Source of the DNA: Franzmannia pantelleriensis | GTDB lineage: Bacteria > Pseudomonadota > Gammaproteobacteria > Pseudomonadales > Halomonadaceae | Assembly (NCBI RefSeq): GCF_900102875.1 | Contig: NZ_FNGH01000002.1 | Span: forward strand, 248,001-312,000 | DNA: 64,000 nucleotides | Direction: 5' to 3' | Part shown: positions 36,294-45,037 of the stretch, in pieces | How the letters are laid out: each line of letters begins with the position of its first letter | Position numbering within the stretch: the stretch's first letter is position 1 | Notes under the pieces: generated by a model | Told to the model about the DNA's origin: nothing | Databases searched by the model: none | What the model saw: only the letters and a program-made list of their open reading frames with translations | Translations under genes and position numbers: made by a program

Positions 36294-37139
36294 ATGTCGA
36301 TTCGACTGACTGATGCCCTGCGCCGCGAGTACGAGCAGCTGTTCGAAAGCTGCGACATCCTGCCCAAGCACCAGGCCGAGGTGGAGCGCAGCGTTGAGCG
36401 GCTACTCGCCCATCGCGACCGCTACCGGGCAGTGACTGAGCGCCGCGGGGTGCCCTGGCACTTCGTGGCGCTGGTGCACAGCCTGGAATCGGGCTGCAGC
36501 TTCCGCTGCCACCTGCACAACGGTGACCCGCTCACTGCGCGCACCGTCCAGGTGCCCGCGGGCCGGCCGAAACGCGGTACCCCGCCTTTTGATTGGGAGG
36601 TTAGTGCCGCCGATGCCATGGCGCTGAAGCGCCTGGATGGGGACACCGACTGGAGCCTGGCCGGCACCCTCTACCAACTGGAGCGCTACAACGGCTGGGG
36701 CTACCGGATGTACCACTCGCATGTGTTGTCGCCCTACCTGTGGAGCTTTTCGTCACACTACACCAGCGGCCGCTACGTGGCCGATGGCCGTTGGTCCGAC
36801 ACCGCCGTCTCGCGCCAGTGCGGGGCGGCGGTGCTGCTGCGCCGGCTGGTCGAGCGCGGTGAGACGGACCTGGCCGATCAACCGGCGGCGACGCTCTATG
36901 CCGAGGTAGCCGCCGAGCCCGCCGGCGATAAGGCTGGCAAGCGTCCGCTGGTGTCGCACCATCGCATGCGGCGGGCCAAGCGCGACGAGGAGACCGAAAA
37001 GGCCCAGCGGCTGCAGCGCTGGCTGACCAGTTTTCCGGGGATCTTCTTGAAGGCCGACGGCATCCCGGGGGATCGCACCTCGGACGCCTATCGGCTTGTC
37101 ACCGGCCACTATCTGCCCGGCGACAAGCGCGGTGAGTGA
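36294..37139 (+). CDS. Muramidase-like protein without signal peptide
   Basis: 281-residue protein. WHFVALVHSLESGCSFRCHLHNGDPL places a glutamate (about residue 64) as in lysozyme-like folds, and TARTVQVPAGRPKRGTPPFDWEVSAADAM, QLERYNGWGYR and SPYLWSFSSHYTSGRYVADG match a family of peptidoglycan-degrading proteins often found with phage or secreted hydrolases. The C-terminus (ADGIPGDRTSDAYRLVTGHYLPGD) resembles a small peptidoglycan-binding module. No export signal is visible, so it would need another route out, or acts on lysis. GGAGG lies before the ATG. Function is inferred from pattern only. Confidence 0.65.
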   Translation: MSIRLTDALRREYEQLFESCDILPKHQAEVERSVERLLAHRDRYRAVTERRGVPWHFVALVHSLESGCSFRCHLHNGDPLTARTVQVPAGRPKRGTPPFDWEVSAADAMALKRLDGDTDWSLAGTLYQLERYNGWGYRMYHSHVLSPYLWSFSSHYTSGRYVADGRWSDTAVSRQCGAAVLLRRLVERGETDLADQPAATLYAEVAAEPAGDKAGKRPLVSHHRMRRAKRDEETEKAQRLQRWLTSFPGIFLKADGIPGDRTSDAYRLVTGHYLPGDKRGE

Positions 37140-37185
37140 GTCGCCGGATCTTGCCGACATACAACAACAATAGTGAGGCCGTGTC

Positions 37186-38592
37186 ATGAGCGAACGTCCC
37201 CTGGTAGTGCTGCACGGCTGGAACGATGCAGGCAGCTCCTTCGAAAGGCTGGTCGGGCACCTGCGCAAGCGGCTGGGGGCCGGGCGGATACAGCGCATCG
37301 CCATCGGCGATTACCTCTCCAAGGATGATGCCCTGCGCTTCGATGACCTGCAGGCGGCCCTGGATCGCGCCTGGACGTCGCATGGGTTGCCGCGTGAGGT
37401 AGCCAGCGTCGATCTCGTTGTGCACTCCACGGGGGGGCTGGTGATCCGCGACTGGCTAGTGCGTTACTTTGCCCCCGATGCAGCGCCGGTCAAGCATCTG
37501 GTCATGCTGGCGCCGGCCAACTTTGGCTCGCCGTTGGCTCACGTGGGCCGTTCGATGCTGGGGCGTATCACCAACGGTTTCTTCAGCCGTCAGGCGGGGC
37601 AAGCGGTGCTGGAGACAGGCGCCAATATCCTGCGCGGCCTGGAGCTGGCCAGCCCCTTCAGCTGGGAGCTGGCCATGCGGGATCGTTTCGGCCAGGGCGA
37701 TAGCATGTACGGCCCCGGGCGAATCCTGTGTAGCGTGCTGTGTGGTAACACCGGCTACGGCGGTATCCGCTCGCTGGCCAACGAGGAGGGCGGCGATGGC
37801 ACCGTTCGGTTGGCCACCGCCAACCTCAACTGCGGACATATGCAAATCGCGTTTCGCGAGGAGGAGCGCGACGCCGGCCGGGTCACCGTACCCGAGGTGG
37901 TCGAATACCAGGCCTCCAGCGGGCGCTGCGCGTTTCGGATTGTCGATGGGCTGGACCACTCGACGATCAAGCTAGACGCCGCCGAAAGCCGGCTGAGCGG
38001 CAGTCAGAAGGAGGCACTGGGGTTGATCGAACGCGCCCTGACCATCAACGACGACGATTTCGACGCCTTCTGCAACGAATGCGAGGCGGCTAACCGCGAG
38101 TTGACTCGCCAGCCGGGGGAGCGGCGTGGAAAGCCGGGCTTCCAGAACACCGTGGTGCGCGTGCGTGACCAGTTCGACATGCCGGTCGAGGATTACCTGA
38201 TCGAGTTCTATGACCCCAATCGTCCAGACGGTGGTGGGCTGGCGCGTACCATTCACGAGTCGGCGATTCGCAAGGTGCACAACTATCAGGCCGACACCTC
38301 GCTACGTAGCCTCTATATCGACACGACGCGACTGTGTGATGCCGTCGAGCGCGCCGACACCCAGCTCGGCATGTCGATCACCGCCGAGCCGATGCTGGAT
38401 GAGGATGAGCACAATGCCCGTTACACCCCGGTGGGGTTTCGCACCCTGGCCGACGAGGACATCGAGGACCTGTGCCTGGACGTCGATCAGTTGAGGGCGC
38501 TGTTTCAGCCGCACCGCACCCTGCTGATCGACATCTGTCTGCACCGCTCCCAGGCCGACAACGTGTTCCGTCTGAAGGCGCCACAGGAGTGA
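37186..38592 (+). CDS. Alpha/beta hydrolase, lipase-like
   Basis: 468-residue protein. Its first half is an alpha/beta hydrolase: VVLHGWNDAGSSF near the start, nucleophile Ser81 in VVHSTGGLVIRDWL, and APANFGSPLAHVG as in PGAP1/LipA-like esterases. The second half (about 270-468) matches nothing I recognise; it has QNTVVRVRDQFDMPVEDYLIEFYDP, suggesting a beta-sandwich of the kind seen in effectors. No signal peptide. It is convergent with the patatin gene, only 11 bases between stops. It may supply fatty acids to the neighbouring oxidation genes, or be a secreted-effector-type lipase; both are inference. Confidence 0.7.
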   Translation: MSERPLVVLHGWNDAGSSFERLVGHLRKRLGAGRIQRIAIGDYLSKDDALRFDDLQAALDRAWTSHGLPREVASVDLVVHSTGGLVIRDWLVRYFAPDAAPVKHLVMLAPANFGSPLAHVGRSMLGRITNGFFSRQAGQAVLETGANILRGLELASPFSWELAMRDRFGQGDSMYGPGRILCSVLCGNTGYGGIRSLANEEGGDGTVRLATANLNCGHMQIAFREEERDAGRVTVPEVVEYQASSGRCAFRIVDGLDHSTIKLDAAESRLSGSQKEALGLIERALTINDDDFDAFCNECEAANRELTRQPGERRGKPGFQNTVVRVRDQFDMPVEDYLIEFYDPNRPDGGGLARTIHESAIRKVHNYQADTSLRSLYIDTTRLCDAVERADTQLGMSITAEPMLDEDEHNARYTPVGFRTLADEDIEDLCLDVDQLRALFQPHRTLLIDICLHRSQADNVFRLKAPQE

Positions 38593-38603
38593 CTAACAGG
38601 GCC

Positions 38604-40016
38604 TCAATGGCTGCATAGACGCCCGCCCGAGCCCTCGCGCTGGCCTACCAGCTGCTGGAAGCAGGGCGACTGCTCCAGCAGCTCGGCGCCGATCTGGCGT
38701 AGTCCATCCACCTCCTCAGTGGGCAGGTTGAAGCGGGTGGGAATGCGCTGGAAACGCTCCCGCCGGGTGGCGTCTTCGAGCTGATCGAAGCCCACGTAGA
38801 TATAGTAGAGATCGATCTGATGCATCCCGGTGCCGGCGTCTAGCGAAAGGCGCTGGGCGTTCTCGCGGTCGCGCAGCGTCTCCCTGAGCAGCTCGACCGT
38901 ATCGAAGGAGTAGTTGGCCAGCGGTGTGGTGGAGATGGTGTTGATCACCTGCCTGGGACCGGGAGAGCGGGGGGAAGTGTCGGCGTCTGGCGTCGGATTT
39001 TCCGGCTTGGCGTCCACCACGATCACCACCAGCTTGTCGACGATTTCCCGGTTCATCTTGTTCAGCACGCTCCACTCGACTTCCTGCAGGGTGGGGGCGC
39101 GCAGGGCGTCGAGGGCGGGGCGCAGGCCGATATTATCCGAGACACCGCCGTCGAGCAGGTGCACGTAGTCGCGCTCGGGCTCCTGGTAGCGTTGCCAGTG
39201 ACGCGCACGATAGTAGCGGCGGGGGTTGGTATTCAGGCCCTGCAGCGCGTTGGCCACCCAGGGTGGTTCCACATAGCCGCAGCGCCCCGGATAGCTGTTG
39301 AGCGTGAGCGGCGTGAAGGCGATGGGAAAGTTCGATGACGCCGCTACGGCACGCGACAGGGAGATACTCTCGAGATCGACGCACATCGGATCCAGCTGTG
39401 ACTGCACGAAGCTGAACTGGGAGCCCTTGTCCATATCGGTGGCGTTGATCAACAGGAAGGGCTTGCGGCCGTTATCCGACAGGTCGGCGAAGGTCGCCTG
39501 GTCGAAGAGCAGCGACTGATAGACTTCCTCGGCGAGCTCGATGCGCCCGAAGGTGGGCGAGGCCAACCTGGCCCAGCTGAAGGGGCTGAGCAGCCGGCGC
39601 TTCAGGTCCGCTTCGACGTCGCGGTAGAGGAAGTCGCGCTGGAACCTTCCCCCCTCCTCGAAGATGGCGTCCCGGTGCAGCCCGTAGTAGGCGGCGGTGA
39701 AGCTGCCGCCGGATACCGACGAGATGATGTCGACCTCGTCCAGCAGATTGCGCGACTCCCCATCCATCTCGACCCAGCTGTCGCGCAGCCTTTCCAGCAC
39801 GCCATAGGCGAGCGCAGCGGCCCGCGTGCCGCCGCCGGAAAAGCTCAGAATCACGAACAGCTCCTCGCTGTTGTCTGCGCCCTCGAGGTTGGCATAGCGG
39901 TAGCCACTGCCGGTATCGACATGCTCAAGGGGCTCGGCTTCGGGAAAGGAGGCGCAGCCGGCCAGCAGCGTCAGCGACAGCAGCAGGCCGAGCGAGCGCT
40001 TGGCGAGGGGGGTCAC
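38604..40016 (-). CDS. Patatin-like phospholipase, lipoprotein
   Basis: 470-residue lipid acyl hydrolase. A lipobox (SLTLLAGC, Cys21) follows a short hydrophobic signal, so it is membrane-anchored by lipid. Patatin motifs are in order: oxyanion hole SGGGTRAAAL (61-65), nucleophile Ser102 in SSVSGGSFTA, and catalytic Asp in LLDGGVSDN. Such enzymes release fatty acids from phospholipids. GTG 40016 is used because it overlaps the stop of the upstream gene (GTGA) and leads straight into the signal peptide. It ends the minus-strand operon with the cytochrome and membrane-protein genes. Confidence 0.85.
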   Translation of the reverse strand: MTPLAKRSLGLLLSLTLLAGCASFPEAEPLEHVDTGSGYRYANLEGADNSEELFVILSFSGGGTRAAALAYGVLERLRDSWVEMDGESRNLLDEVDIISSVSGGSFTAAYYGLHRDAIFEEGGRFQRDFLYRDVEADLKRRLLSPFSWARLASPTFGRIELAEEVYQSLLFDQATFADLSDNGRKPFLLINATDMDKGSQFSFVQSQLDPMCVDLESISLSRAVAASSNFPIAFTPLTLNSYPGRCGYVEPPWVANALQGLNTNPRRYYRARHWQRYQEPERDYVHLLDGGVSDNIGLRPALDALRAPTLQEVEWSVLNKMNREIVDKLVVIVVDAKPENPTPDADTSPRSPGPRQVINTISTTPLANYSFDTVELLRETLRDRENAQRLSLDAGTGMHQIDLYYIYVGFDQLEDATRRERFQRIPTRFNLPTEEVDGLRQIGAELLEQSPCFQQLVGQREGSGGRLCSH

Positions 40017-40240
40017 GGGCCCGGCTCCTTGAGGGTGAACTCGACGACCAGTGGCGCCGAGGGCAGGGTGTCGGTGATCTCCACGCGCTGGGACTCGGGC
40101 GCGAAGTCCTGCGGCGGGGCCAGCGTCAGCGTGTACCAGCCGGCATCGACCTGGCACACCGACTGGGTCCAGGCGGCAGGCTCGCCGTCGATCCAGACCT
40201 CGCGACGCTGGGGAAAGACGACTTTCAGGTACTCGGCCAT
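40013..40240 (-). CDS. Small beta-rich protein between cytochrome and patatin genes
   Basis: 75 residues, not recognised. KVVFPQRREVWIDGEPAAW and AGWYTLTLAPP suggest a PEGA-like or carbohydrate-module beta-fold, with the ending VVEFTLKEPGP. There is no signal peptide. It lies 10 bases after the cytochrome stop and overlaps the patatin start, so it is surely expressed with them; it may be a chaperone or accessory part. Coding potential is supported by the tight packing and good frame. Confidence 0.6.
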   Translation of the reverse strand: MAEYLKVVFPQRREVWIDGEPAAWTQSVCQVDAGWYTLTLAPPQDFAPESQRVEITDTLPSAPLVVEFTLKEPGP

Positions 40241-40250
40241 GGCATGGCTC

Positions 40251-41720
40251 CTAGAGCGTCTTGAGATACTCGATTAATGCCGTTTTGTCATCGTCGTCGA
40301 GCTGGGTGCCGAAGGCCTCTCCCTCATGCCCCTGGTTGCTGTTGCCCGGCTCGGTGGTGTCATACAGGAAACCGTCGCGCTCGGCGGCCTCGCCGTCATG
40401 GATGAAGCCCATACGCTCGGGGTGGTAGACGTCATAGCCGCGGTAGAAGCGTTCGGGACGCGCGTCGGCAGGCTGCAGCAGGTCTTCCAGGGTGGGAACC
40501 GAGCCGTTGTGCAGGTAGGGGGCGCGTAGCCAGATGCCGGTCAACGGCTTGGCCACGTAGCCGTCGGTCTTGACGAAGGCATTGAAGTCCCAGGGGTACT
40601 CCTCGGCGTAGGCGTTGTAGCGCTCGGCGGCCTCGGCGGTCCACATCTCGAGGCGGTGGCGATCTGTGCCGACCTCTGTTTGAGGAATCACCGTACCGGT
40701 GCGCGTCCCCTCCAGACCGTGGCAGCCGGCGCAGGTCTGCTGGAACACTGCCTCGCCTTCGGCGGCCAGCTCGTCGTCGAGATCGTCGAGGAAGGGGTAG
40801 GGCGGTGGCCGTTTGGTCAGCAGGTAGGCTTCCAGCTCGGCGAGGTCGTCCACGGGCAGCGAATCCGGGCGTGCACCGTCGCCGATGGCACCGCTCAGCA
40901 CCACTTCGGTCAGGGAGTCGTTGAGGCCGTCCCAGTGCAGGGCGAAACCCTGCTGCTCATCCATCGCCCACAGCGGCATGATGTCGGAATTGCCGATGGT
41001 GTCGTCCTCGGCGGGGTCGAGGGCCAGCAGGTCGGGGTGAAACTTGACCGGGTTGAAGGGGTCGATCCGGCCCGGCCCCCAGCGCGGGCGCTCCTCGGTC
41101 CAGGTAAAACGGGCCGCCTGCGCCTGAAGCCCGTCGCGGGTGCGCGGAATGATCAGGAAACGGTAGAGCAAGCGGTCGAGCCAGGAGAGCTCGGTCTCCT
41201 CCTCGATGGCCGCCAGCAGAGTGGCGGCGGTGAAGTCTGGGTCGTTGGCGGCATCTCCCAGAAAGCTCAGATAGGCCTGGGGATCGAAGGTCTGATGGGG
41301 GCCGGTGGGGACGAGTTGGCGTTCGGCGTCTTCGGCGGTGCGGTAGCTGGCGGTGTGGCATGCCGCGCAGTTGATGGCAATGCGCGGGAAGCCGATGGTC
41401 TTCTTGGAAAAGCCGGCCGGGGTCGCCTCGCCGTCCTCCCAGAGCACCCCTAGCGCGGCATAGCCGCCCTCCCCGGGCAGGTGCTGCGGGAAGACATCCG
41501 GCAGCACGCGCCAGATCCAGTAGGGAATGCCCTCTTCCTGTTCGGCGCCAATCGAGCCATAGAGGTAGTAGGCCTCGACGCTGTCGAAGCGCTGCGGCTC
41601 TTCGCGGAACAGTTGGTACCAGCCAACGGCTGCGATTACTCCCGCCGCCATCAGCAGCAGAAGCAGCCACAGCAGCCAGCGCCGCGAGGTCCCGGAAGTG
41701 TCTCCATGCCTGGATGCCAT
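40251..41720 (-). CDS. Membrane-anchored di-haem c-type cytochrome (copy 1)
   Basis: 489 residues with an N-terminal anchor (RRWLLWLLLLLMAAGVIAAVGW) and a periplasmic part holding two haem c sites: CAACH (Cys118) and CAGCH (Cys330). Conserved blocks are WRVLPDVFP, WGPGRIDPFNP, LHWDGLNDSL, LSGAIGDG and LTGIWLRAPYLHNGSVPTL. These recur in copy 2 at 46397-47947. The two-site layout recalls the family that includes cytochrome c peroxidases, the rubber oxygenase RoxA and the Pseudomonas aeruginosa oleate dioxygenase/diol synthase pair; this is resemblance of layout only. AGGAGAG precedes the ATG. A role in handling lipid hydroperoxides, or as electron donor, is possible. Confidence 0.8.
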   Translation of the reverse strand: MASRHGDTSGTSRRWLLWLLLLLMAAGVIAAVGWYQLFREEPQRFDSVEAYYLYGSIGAEQEEGIPYWIWRVLPDVFPQHLPGEGGYAALGVLWEDGEATPAGFSKKTIGFPRIAINCAACHTASYRTAEDAERQLVPTGPHQTFDPQAYLSFLGDAANDPDFTAATLLAAIEEETELSWLDRLLYRFLIIPRTRDGLQAQAARFTWTEERPRWGPGRIDPFNPVKFHPDLLALDPAEDDTIGNSDIMPLWAMDEQQGFALHWDGLNDSLTEVVLSGAIGDGARPDSLPVDDLAELEAYLLTKRPPPYPFLDDLDDELAAEGEAVFQQTCAGCHGLEGTRTGTVIPQTEVGTDRHRLEMWTAEAAERYNAYAEEYPWDFNAFVKTDGYVAKPLTGIWLRAPYLHNGSVPTLEDLLQPADARPERFYRGYDVYHPERMGFIHDGEAAERDGFLYDTTEPGNSNQGHEGEAFGTQLDDDDKTALIEYLKTL

Positions 41721-41741
41721 GGCCGTCTCTCCTCGATTGCG

Positions 41742-42119
41742 TTATGCCGTTTTTTCGGCGCGTCGCAGCAGCAACAGCAGGGCGCCCTGGGTCACGCCGA
41801 AGAACAGGTCCATCAGGGCAAATAGCGCAAACTGCGGATGCAGCAGGGTGAAGAACACTACTCCGGCGAAACGTGCCAGGACCGTCAGCATGGCGATGGC
41901 ACGGTAGTGAAAAGGATCGTAGGCTGCCGGCAGGTAGAACAGGCTGAGCAGGATCAGCAGCCAGGCGGCGAAGGCGGGCCACACCGGCTCGGCAACGGCG
42001 CCACCACCAATCAGGCGAATCACCGCATCAGGGGCGACGACCGCAGGCAGGGCGAAGAGGAGGTTTGCCACCACCCCTAGCAGTACCATGGCCCGAAATC
42101 CTGCTGCGTAGCTGCCCAT
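41742..42119 (-). CDS. Four-helix membrane protein (copy 1)
   Basis: 125 residues, almost entirely hydrophobic, with four predicted helices (MVLLGVVANLLFALPAVV, AWLLILLSLFYLPAAY, IAMLTVLARFAGVVFFTLL, FALMDLFFGVTQGALLLLLRR). It is a paralogue of the protein at 47971-48363 (shared ...LLGLWLWLWP-like start, LLYLPAA and DPFHYR/APLHNR blocks). First gene of the minus-strand operon, 21 bases ahead of the di-haem cytochrome. No haem ligand or catalytic motif is obvious. It may be a quinone- or cytochrome-associated membrane partner. Confidence 0.7.
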   Translation of the reverse strand: MGSYAAGFRAMVLLGVVANLLFALPAVVAPDAVIRLIGGGAVAEPVWPAFAAWLLILLSLFYLPAAYDPFHYRAIAMLTVLARFAGVVFFTLLHPQFALFALMDLFFGVTQGALLLLLRRAEKTA

Positions 42120-42293
42120 CCCCCGCTGCCCCCTGCTCGTACAGCGCCTGATGCGTCCCGGTCCCTTGCTGGTGGGAAGTCAGACCCTGTGCTAGAGGTT
42201 AGTAGTCAAGTTCGATTAGGTCACGTCAGGCCTGTAGAACTGAGACCCCTTTACCTTGGGGAGGCTCGACGGCATTGTTCAGGGAGGAGTCCC

Positions 42294-44102
42294 ATGTTCG
42301 GTCAGCGTGGCAGTGGTTTGCTCGGTCGGGTGTTCCGGCGCATCAACCGGCGTCGTCAGTGGTATCGACTTCCTTTCCCCATCGCCGTTATCAACCTCGT
42401 TGCCTTGCGCCGTAACCTGCGTTGGCACAATCTCTATTCGACGGAGCGCGAGCGCCCGCAGGATCCCGAGCGGGAAGGCATCGACGTGCATCAGTTCCGC
42501 ACCGCCGATGGCAGCTACAACGACCTGGCGGCACCGGCCATGGGCAAGGCGTATACGCGTTTCGGGCGCAACGTGCCGCCGGCCGAGACCTTCGGCGAGA
42601 CCGGTGAGAGACTGATGACGCCGAGTCCGCGAGTGATCAGCCGGCGCCTGATGACCCGCGACACCTTCGTGCCGGCGACCACGCTCAATGTGCTGGTGCC
42701 GGCCTGGCTGCAGTTCATGGTCCACGACTGGTTCAGCCACGGCAGTAACGACACCCAGGCGGAGCGCTACGAGGTGCCCCTGGACGAGGACGATGACTGG
42801 CCCTGGGACAAGATGACGGTGCTGCGCAGCCGTCAGGACAGTACCCGGTCATCCGCCGATGAGGGGCATCCCGACACTTTTCTCAATACCGAAACCCAGT
42901 GGTGGGATGCCTCGCAGATCTACGGCAGCAGCCTGCGTCGCCAGCGCCTGGTGCGGACTGATCCCGAGAGCGGTGAACTGCTAGCCGACGGCAAGCTCTA
43001 CCTCAAGCCCGATGGCCACTTGCCGCTGGATGAGCACGGTATCGAGCTGGCCGGTACCAACGGCAACTGGTGGGTGGGGCTGTCGCTGATGCACACCCTG
43101 TTCGCCATGGAGCACAATGCCATCGTCGACCGGCTGCGCATCGAGCACCCCGACCGCGACGGCGAGTGGCTGTTCCAGAAGGCCCGGCTGGTCAATGCGG
43201 CGCTGATCGCCAAGATTCATACCGTCGAGTGGACCCCGGCGCTGCTCGACACGCCGGAGCTGCGGCTCGGCATGCGTTCCAACTGGTGGGGGGTGCTCGA
43301 CGAGCACTTTTATCGCAGCCGCGGGCGGGTCAGCGACAGCGAACTGTTCAGTGGCATCGTCGGCTCGCCGGTGGATCACCACGCGGCGCCCTATGCCATC
43401 ACCGAAGAGTTTAGCGCCGTCTACCGCATGCACCCGCTGATTCCCGACGACTTCAGCTTCCGGCGGCTGGACGACGACACCTTGATCAAGGAGTGTGGCC
43501 TGACCGAGGTGGCCGGCTCGCTGACCCAAGCGCTGTATGAAGAGATGTCGCTCAGCGATGCGCTCTACTCGCTGGGCACCAGCCACCCCGGCGCCCTGGT
43601 ACTGCACAATTTTCCGAGCCACCTGCAGCAGCACGAGAAGCAGGCGCCGCATCACCGGGTCATCGACCTGGCCACGGTGGATGTGCTGCGCGACCGCGAG
43701 CGCGGGGTGCCGCGCTACTGCCGCTTCCGCCGCTTGATCGACATGCCGGCCCCCGCGAGCTTCGCCGAGTTGACCGACAACCCCGAGTGGCAGCGTGAGT
43801 TGGAGGCGGTCTACGGCGACGTCGAGGAGGTCGACCTGCTGATCGGCTGCCTGGCCGAGACGCCGCCGCCTGGCTTCGCCTTCAGCGATACCGCCTTTCG
43901 GATATTCATCCTGATGGCCTCGCGACGCCTCAAGAGCGACCGCTTCTTCACCGATGATTATACCCCTGAGGTCTACACCCGGGCGGGCATGGAGTGGATC
44001 GACAACAACGGCATGGCGTCGGTCATCGGCCGCCACTTCCCTGAACTGGCGCCGCGGCTGGAGGGCGTGCGTAATGCCTTCTTCCCCTGGAACCGCGGCT
44101 AG
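42294..44102 (+). CDS. Alpha-dioxygenase-like fatty acid oxygenase (animal haem peroxidase fold)
   Basis: 602-residue haem protein of the peroxidase-cyclooxygenase superfamily. The distal haem side is AWLQFMVHDWF (His144), followed by a calcium-site-like region, TETQWWDASQIYGSS, and the proximal motif FSAVYRMHPLIPD, in which Tyr377 would be the catalytic tyrosyl radical and His380 the haem ligand (YxxH, as in COX and plant alpha-dioxygenase). MEHNAIVDRL and IAKIHTVEWTPALL are also typical. Keeping the tyrosine argues for fatty acid dioxygenation and not simple peroxidation. Plant and cyanobacterial members make 2-hydroperoxy fatty acids. No signal peptide. AGGGAGGAG precedes the ATG. First gene of the plus-strand operon. 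Confidence 0.85.
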   Translation: MFGQRGSGLLGRVFRRINRRRQWYRLPFPIAVINLVALRRNLRWHNLYSTERERPQDPEREGIDVHQFRTADGSYNDLAAPAMGKAYTRFGRNVPPAETFGETGERLMTPSPRVISRRLMTRDTFVPATTLNVLVPAWLQFMVHDWFSHGSNDTQAERYEVPLDEDDDWPWDKMTVLRSRQDSTRSSADEGHPDTFLNTETQWWDASQIYGSSLRRQRLVRTDPESGELLADGKLYLKPDGHLPLDEHGIELAGTNGNWWVGLSLMHTLFAMEHNAIVDRLRIEHPDRDGEWLFQKARLVNAALIAKIHTVEWTPALLDTPELRLGMRSNWWGVLDEHFYRSRGRVSDSELFSGIVGSPVDHHAAPYAITEEFSAVYRMHPLIPDDFSFRRLDDDTLIKECGLTEVAGSLTQALYEEMSLSDALYSLGTSHPGALVLHNFPSHLQQHEKQAPHHRVIDLATVDVLRDRERGVPRYCRFRRLIDMPAPASFAELTDNPEWQRELEAVYGDVEEVDLLIGCLAETPPPGFAFSDTAFRIFILMASRRLKSDRFFTDDYTPEVYTRAGMEWIDNNGMASVIGRHFPELAPRLEGVRNAFFPWNRG

Positions 44103-44128
44103 CACGGACAGAAGGATAGGGAGGCAGC

Positions 44129-45037
44129 ATGGGCAGACGCTTGCATATTCCCGGCCTGATCAGCGTGTTGGAGGTTACCGATCCCCGGGAGATTCGCCTG
44201 CTCGATGAGGATTCGCGCCTCGACCGCTGCTTGGCCCCCGGCGGCGGCCTGATCAACCGCCTGCGGCTGGCCCGACTGCGTGATGCCTTCGTCTTCGATG
44301 GTGAGCCGCTGCCGGCCCTGCTGGCTCGCGCGGCGGAAGGGCGGGAGTCGCGCCACGCTGAGCTGGGGCGGCGGCTGGATGAGGGCGCCGAGGCAGCGAA
44401 CTGGCGCCAGGATCCGGCCTTCAAGACCTTGGTGGAAGGGGTGGCCGGTCAGGTCGACGTCGAGGCGCTGGGGCCCGCTGCCCAGGGGCTGCTGGGGCGG
44501 CAGTTCCATGACGACTACCGAGCCGACGAGGCGAGCTTTGTCGCCGCCCGTCGTCTCAACGACTATCCGCGGGTCAATGCGTTCGAGGCGCTGCGCCAGC
44601 GCCTCAGCGGTCAACTGCGTCGCGACCGCCAACTGTTGCAAGAGCGAGCTCAGGGGGATCCCATGACCCTGCACGCCACCAGCGTGGCGGTGCATAACCT
44701 GGTGGGGTCGCTCGAGGCGATGCGCGCCCTGGCTGGCACGCAGCGGGCCTCGGACCTACCGCTGGCTGCGGTGTTGGGGCGCTGCCTTAGCGTGCCGGAC
44801 ACTGTGCTGCGTCAGGTGCTGGCGCCACTCTCGTCGCCCTGCTCGCCGCGTCGGCTGGCGCCCGGTGATCTGGTGCTGTTGCGGCTCGCCGAGGGCGTTC
44901 GGACCAGCGGTGACCGTGAGTTGGCCTTCATGGCCGATAGCTGGGCACGCTGTCCGGCCCGGCGTTTCCTCCTGGCGCTACTGGCCGATACCTGGGGCCG
45001 GGCCGTGGCATCCCGGTCAGGGGAGGGCGCACGATGA
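44129..45037 (+). CDS. Unrecognised protein with a faint P450-like C-terminus
   Basis: 302 residues, no signal peptide or membrane helix. I do not recognise the family. The C-terminal half has a pattern reminiscent of cytochrome P450: a helix with HNLVGSLEAMRALAG, then VLGRCLSVPDTVLRQVLAP (where P450s have ExxR and the following Pro-rich turn; the Glu is absent), RLAPGDLVLL (as in the meander strand before the cysteine loop), and DSWARCPARRFLLALLADTW, placing Cys275 as a possible haem thiolate. Strict P450 motifs are missing and the protein is short. AGGGAGG precedes the ATG, and the stop overlaps the next gene (ATGA), so it is part of the dioxygenase operon. Confidence 0.55.
   Translation: MGRRLHIPGLISVLEVTDPREIRLLDEDSRLDRCLAPGGGLINRLRLARLRDAFVFDGEPLPALLARAAEGRESRHAELGRRLDEGAEAANWRQDPAFKTLVEGVAGQVDVEALGPAAQGLLGRQFHDDYRADEASFVAARRLNDYPRVNAFEALRQRLSGQLRRDRQLLQERAQGDPMTLHATSVAVHNLVGSLEAMRALAGTQRASDLPLAAVLGRCLSVPDTVLRQVLAPLSSPCSPRRLAPGDLVLLRLAEGVRTSGDRELAFMADSWARCPARRFLLALLADTWGRAVASRSGEGAR

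Noticed and set aside
42049-42069. 21-base exact match to part of the dispersed repeat at 17577-17597
   Set aside because: It lies inside the coding sequence of a membrane protein whose paralogue is similar at the protein level there (ANLLFAL), so it is best explained by codon coincidence.
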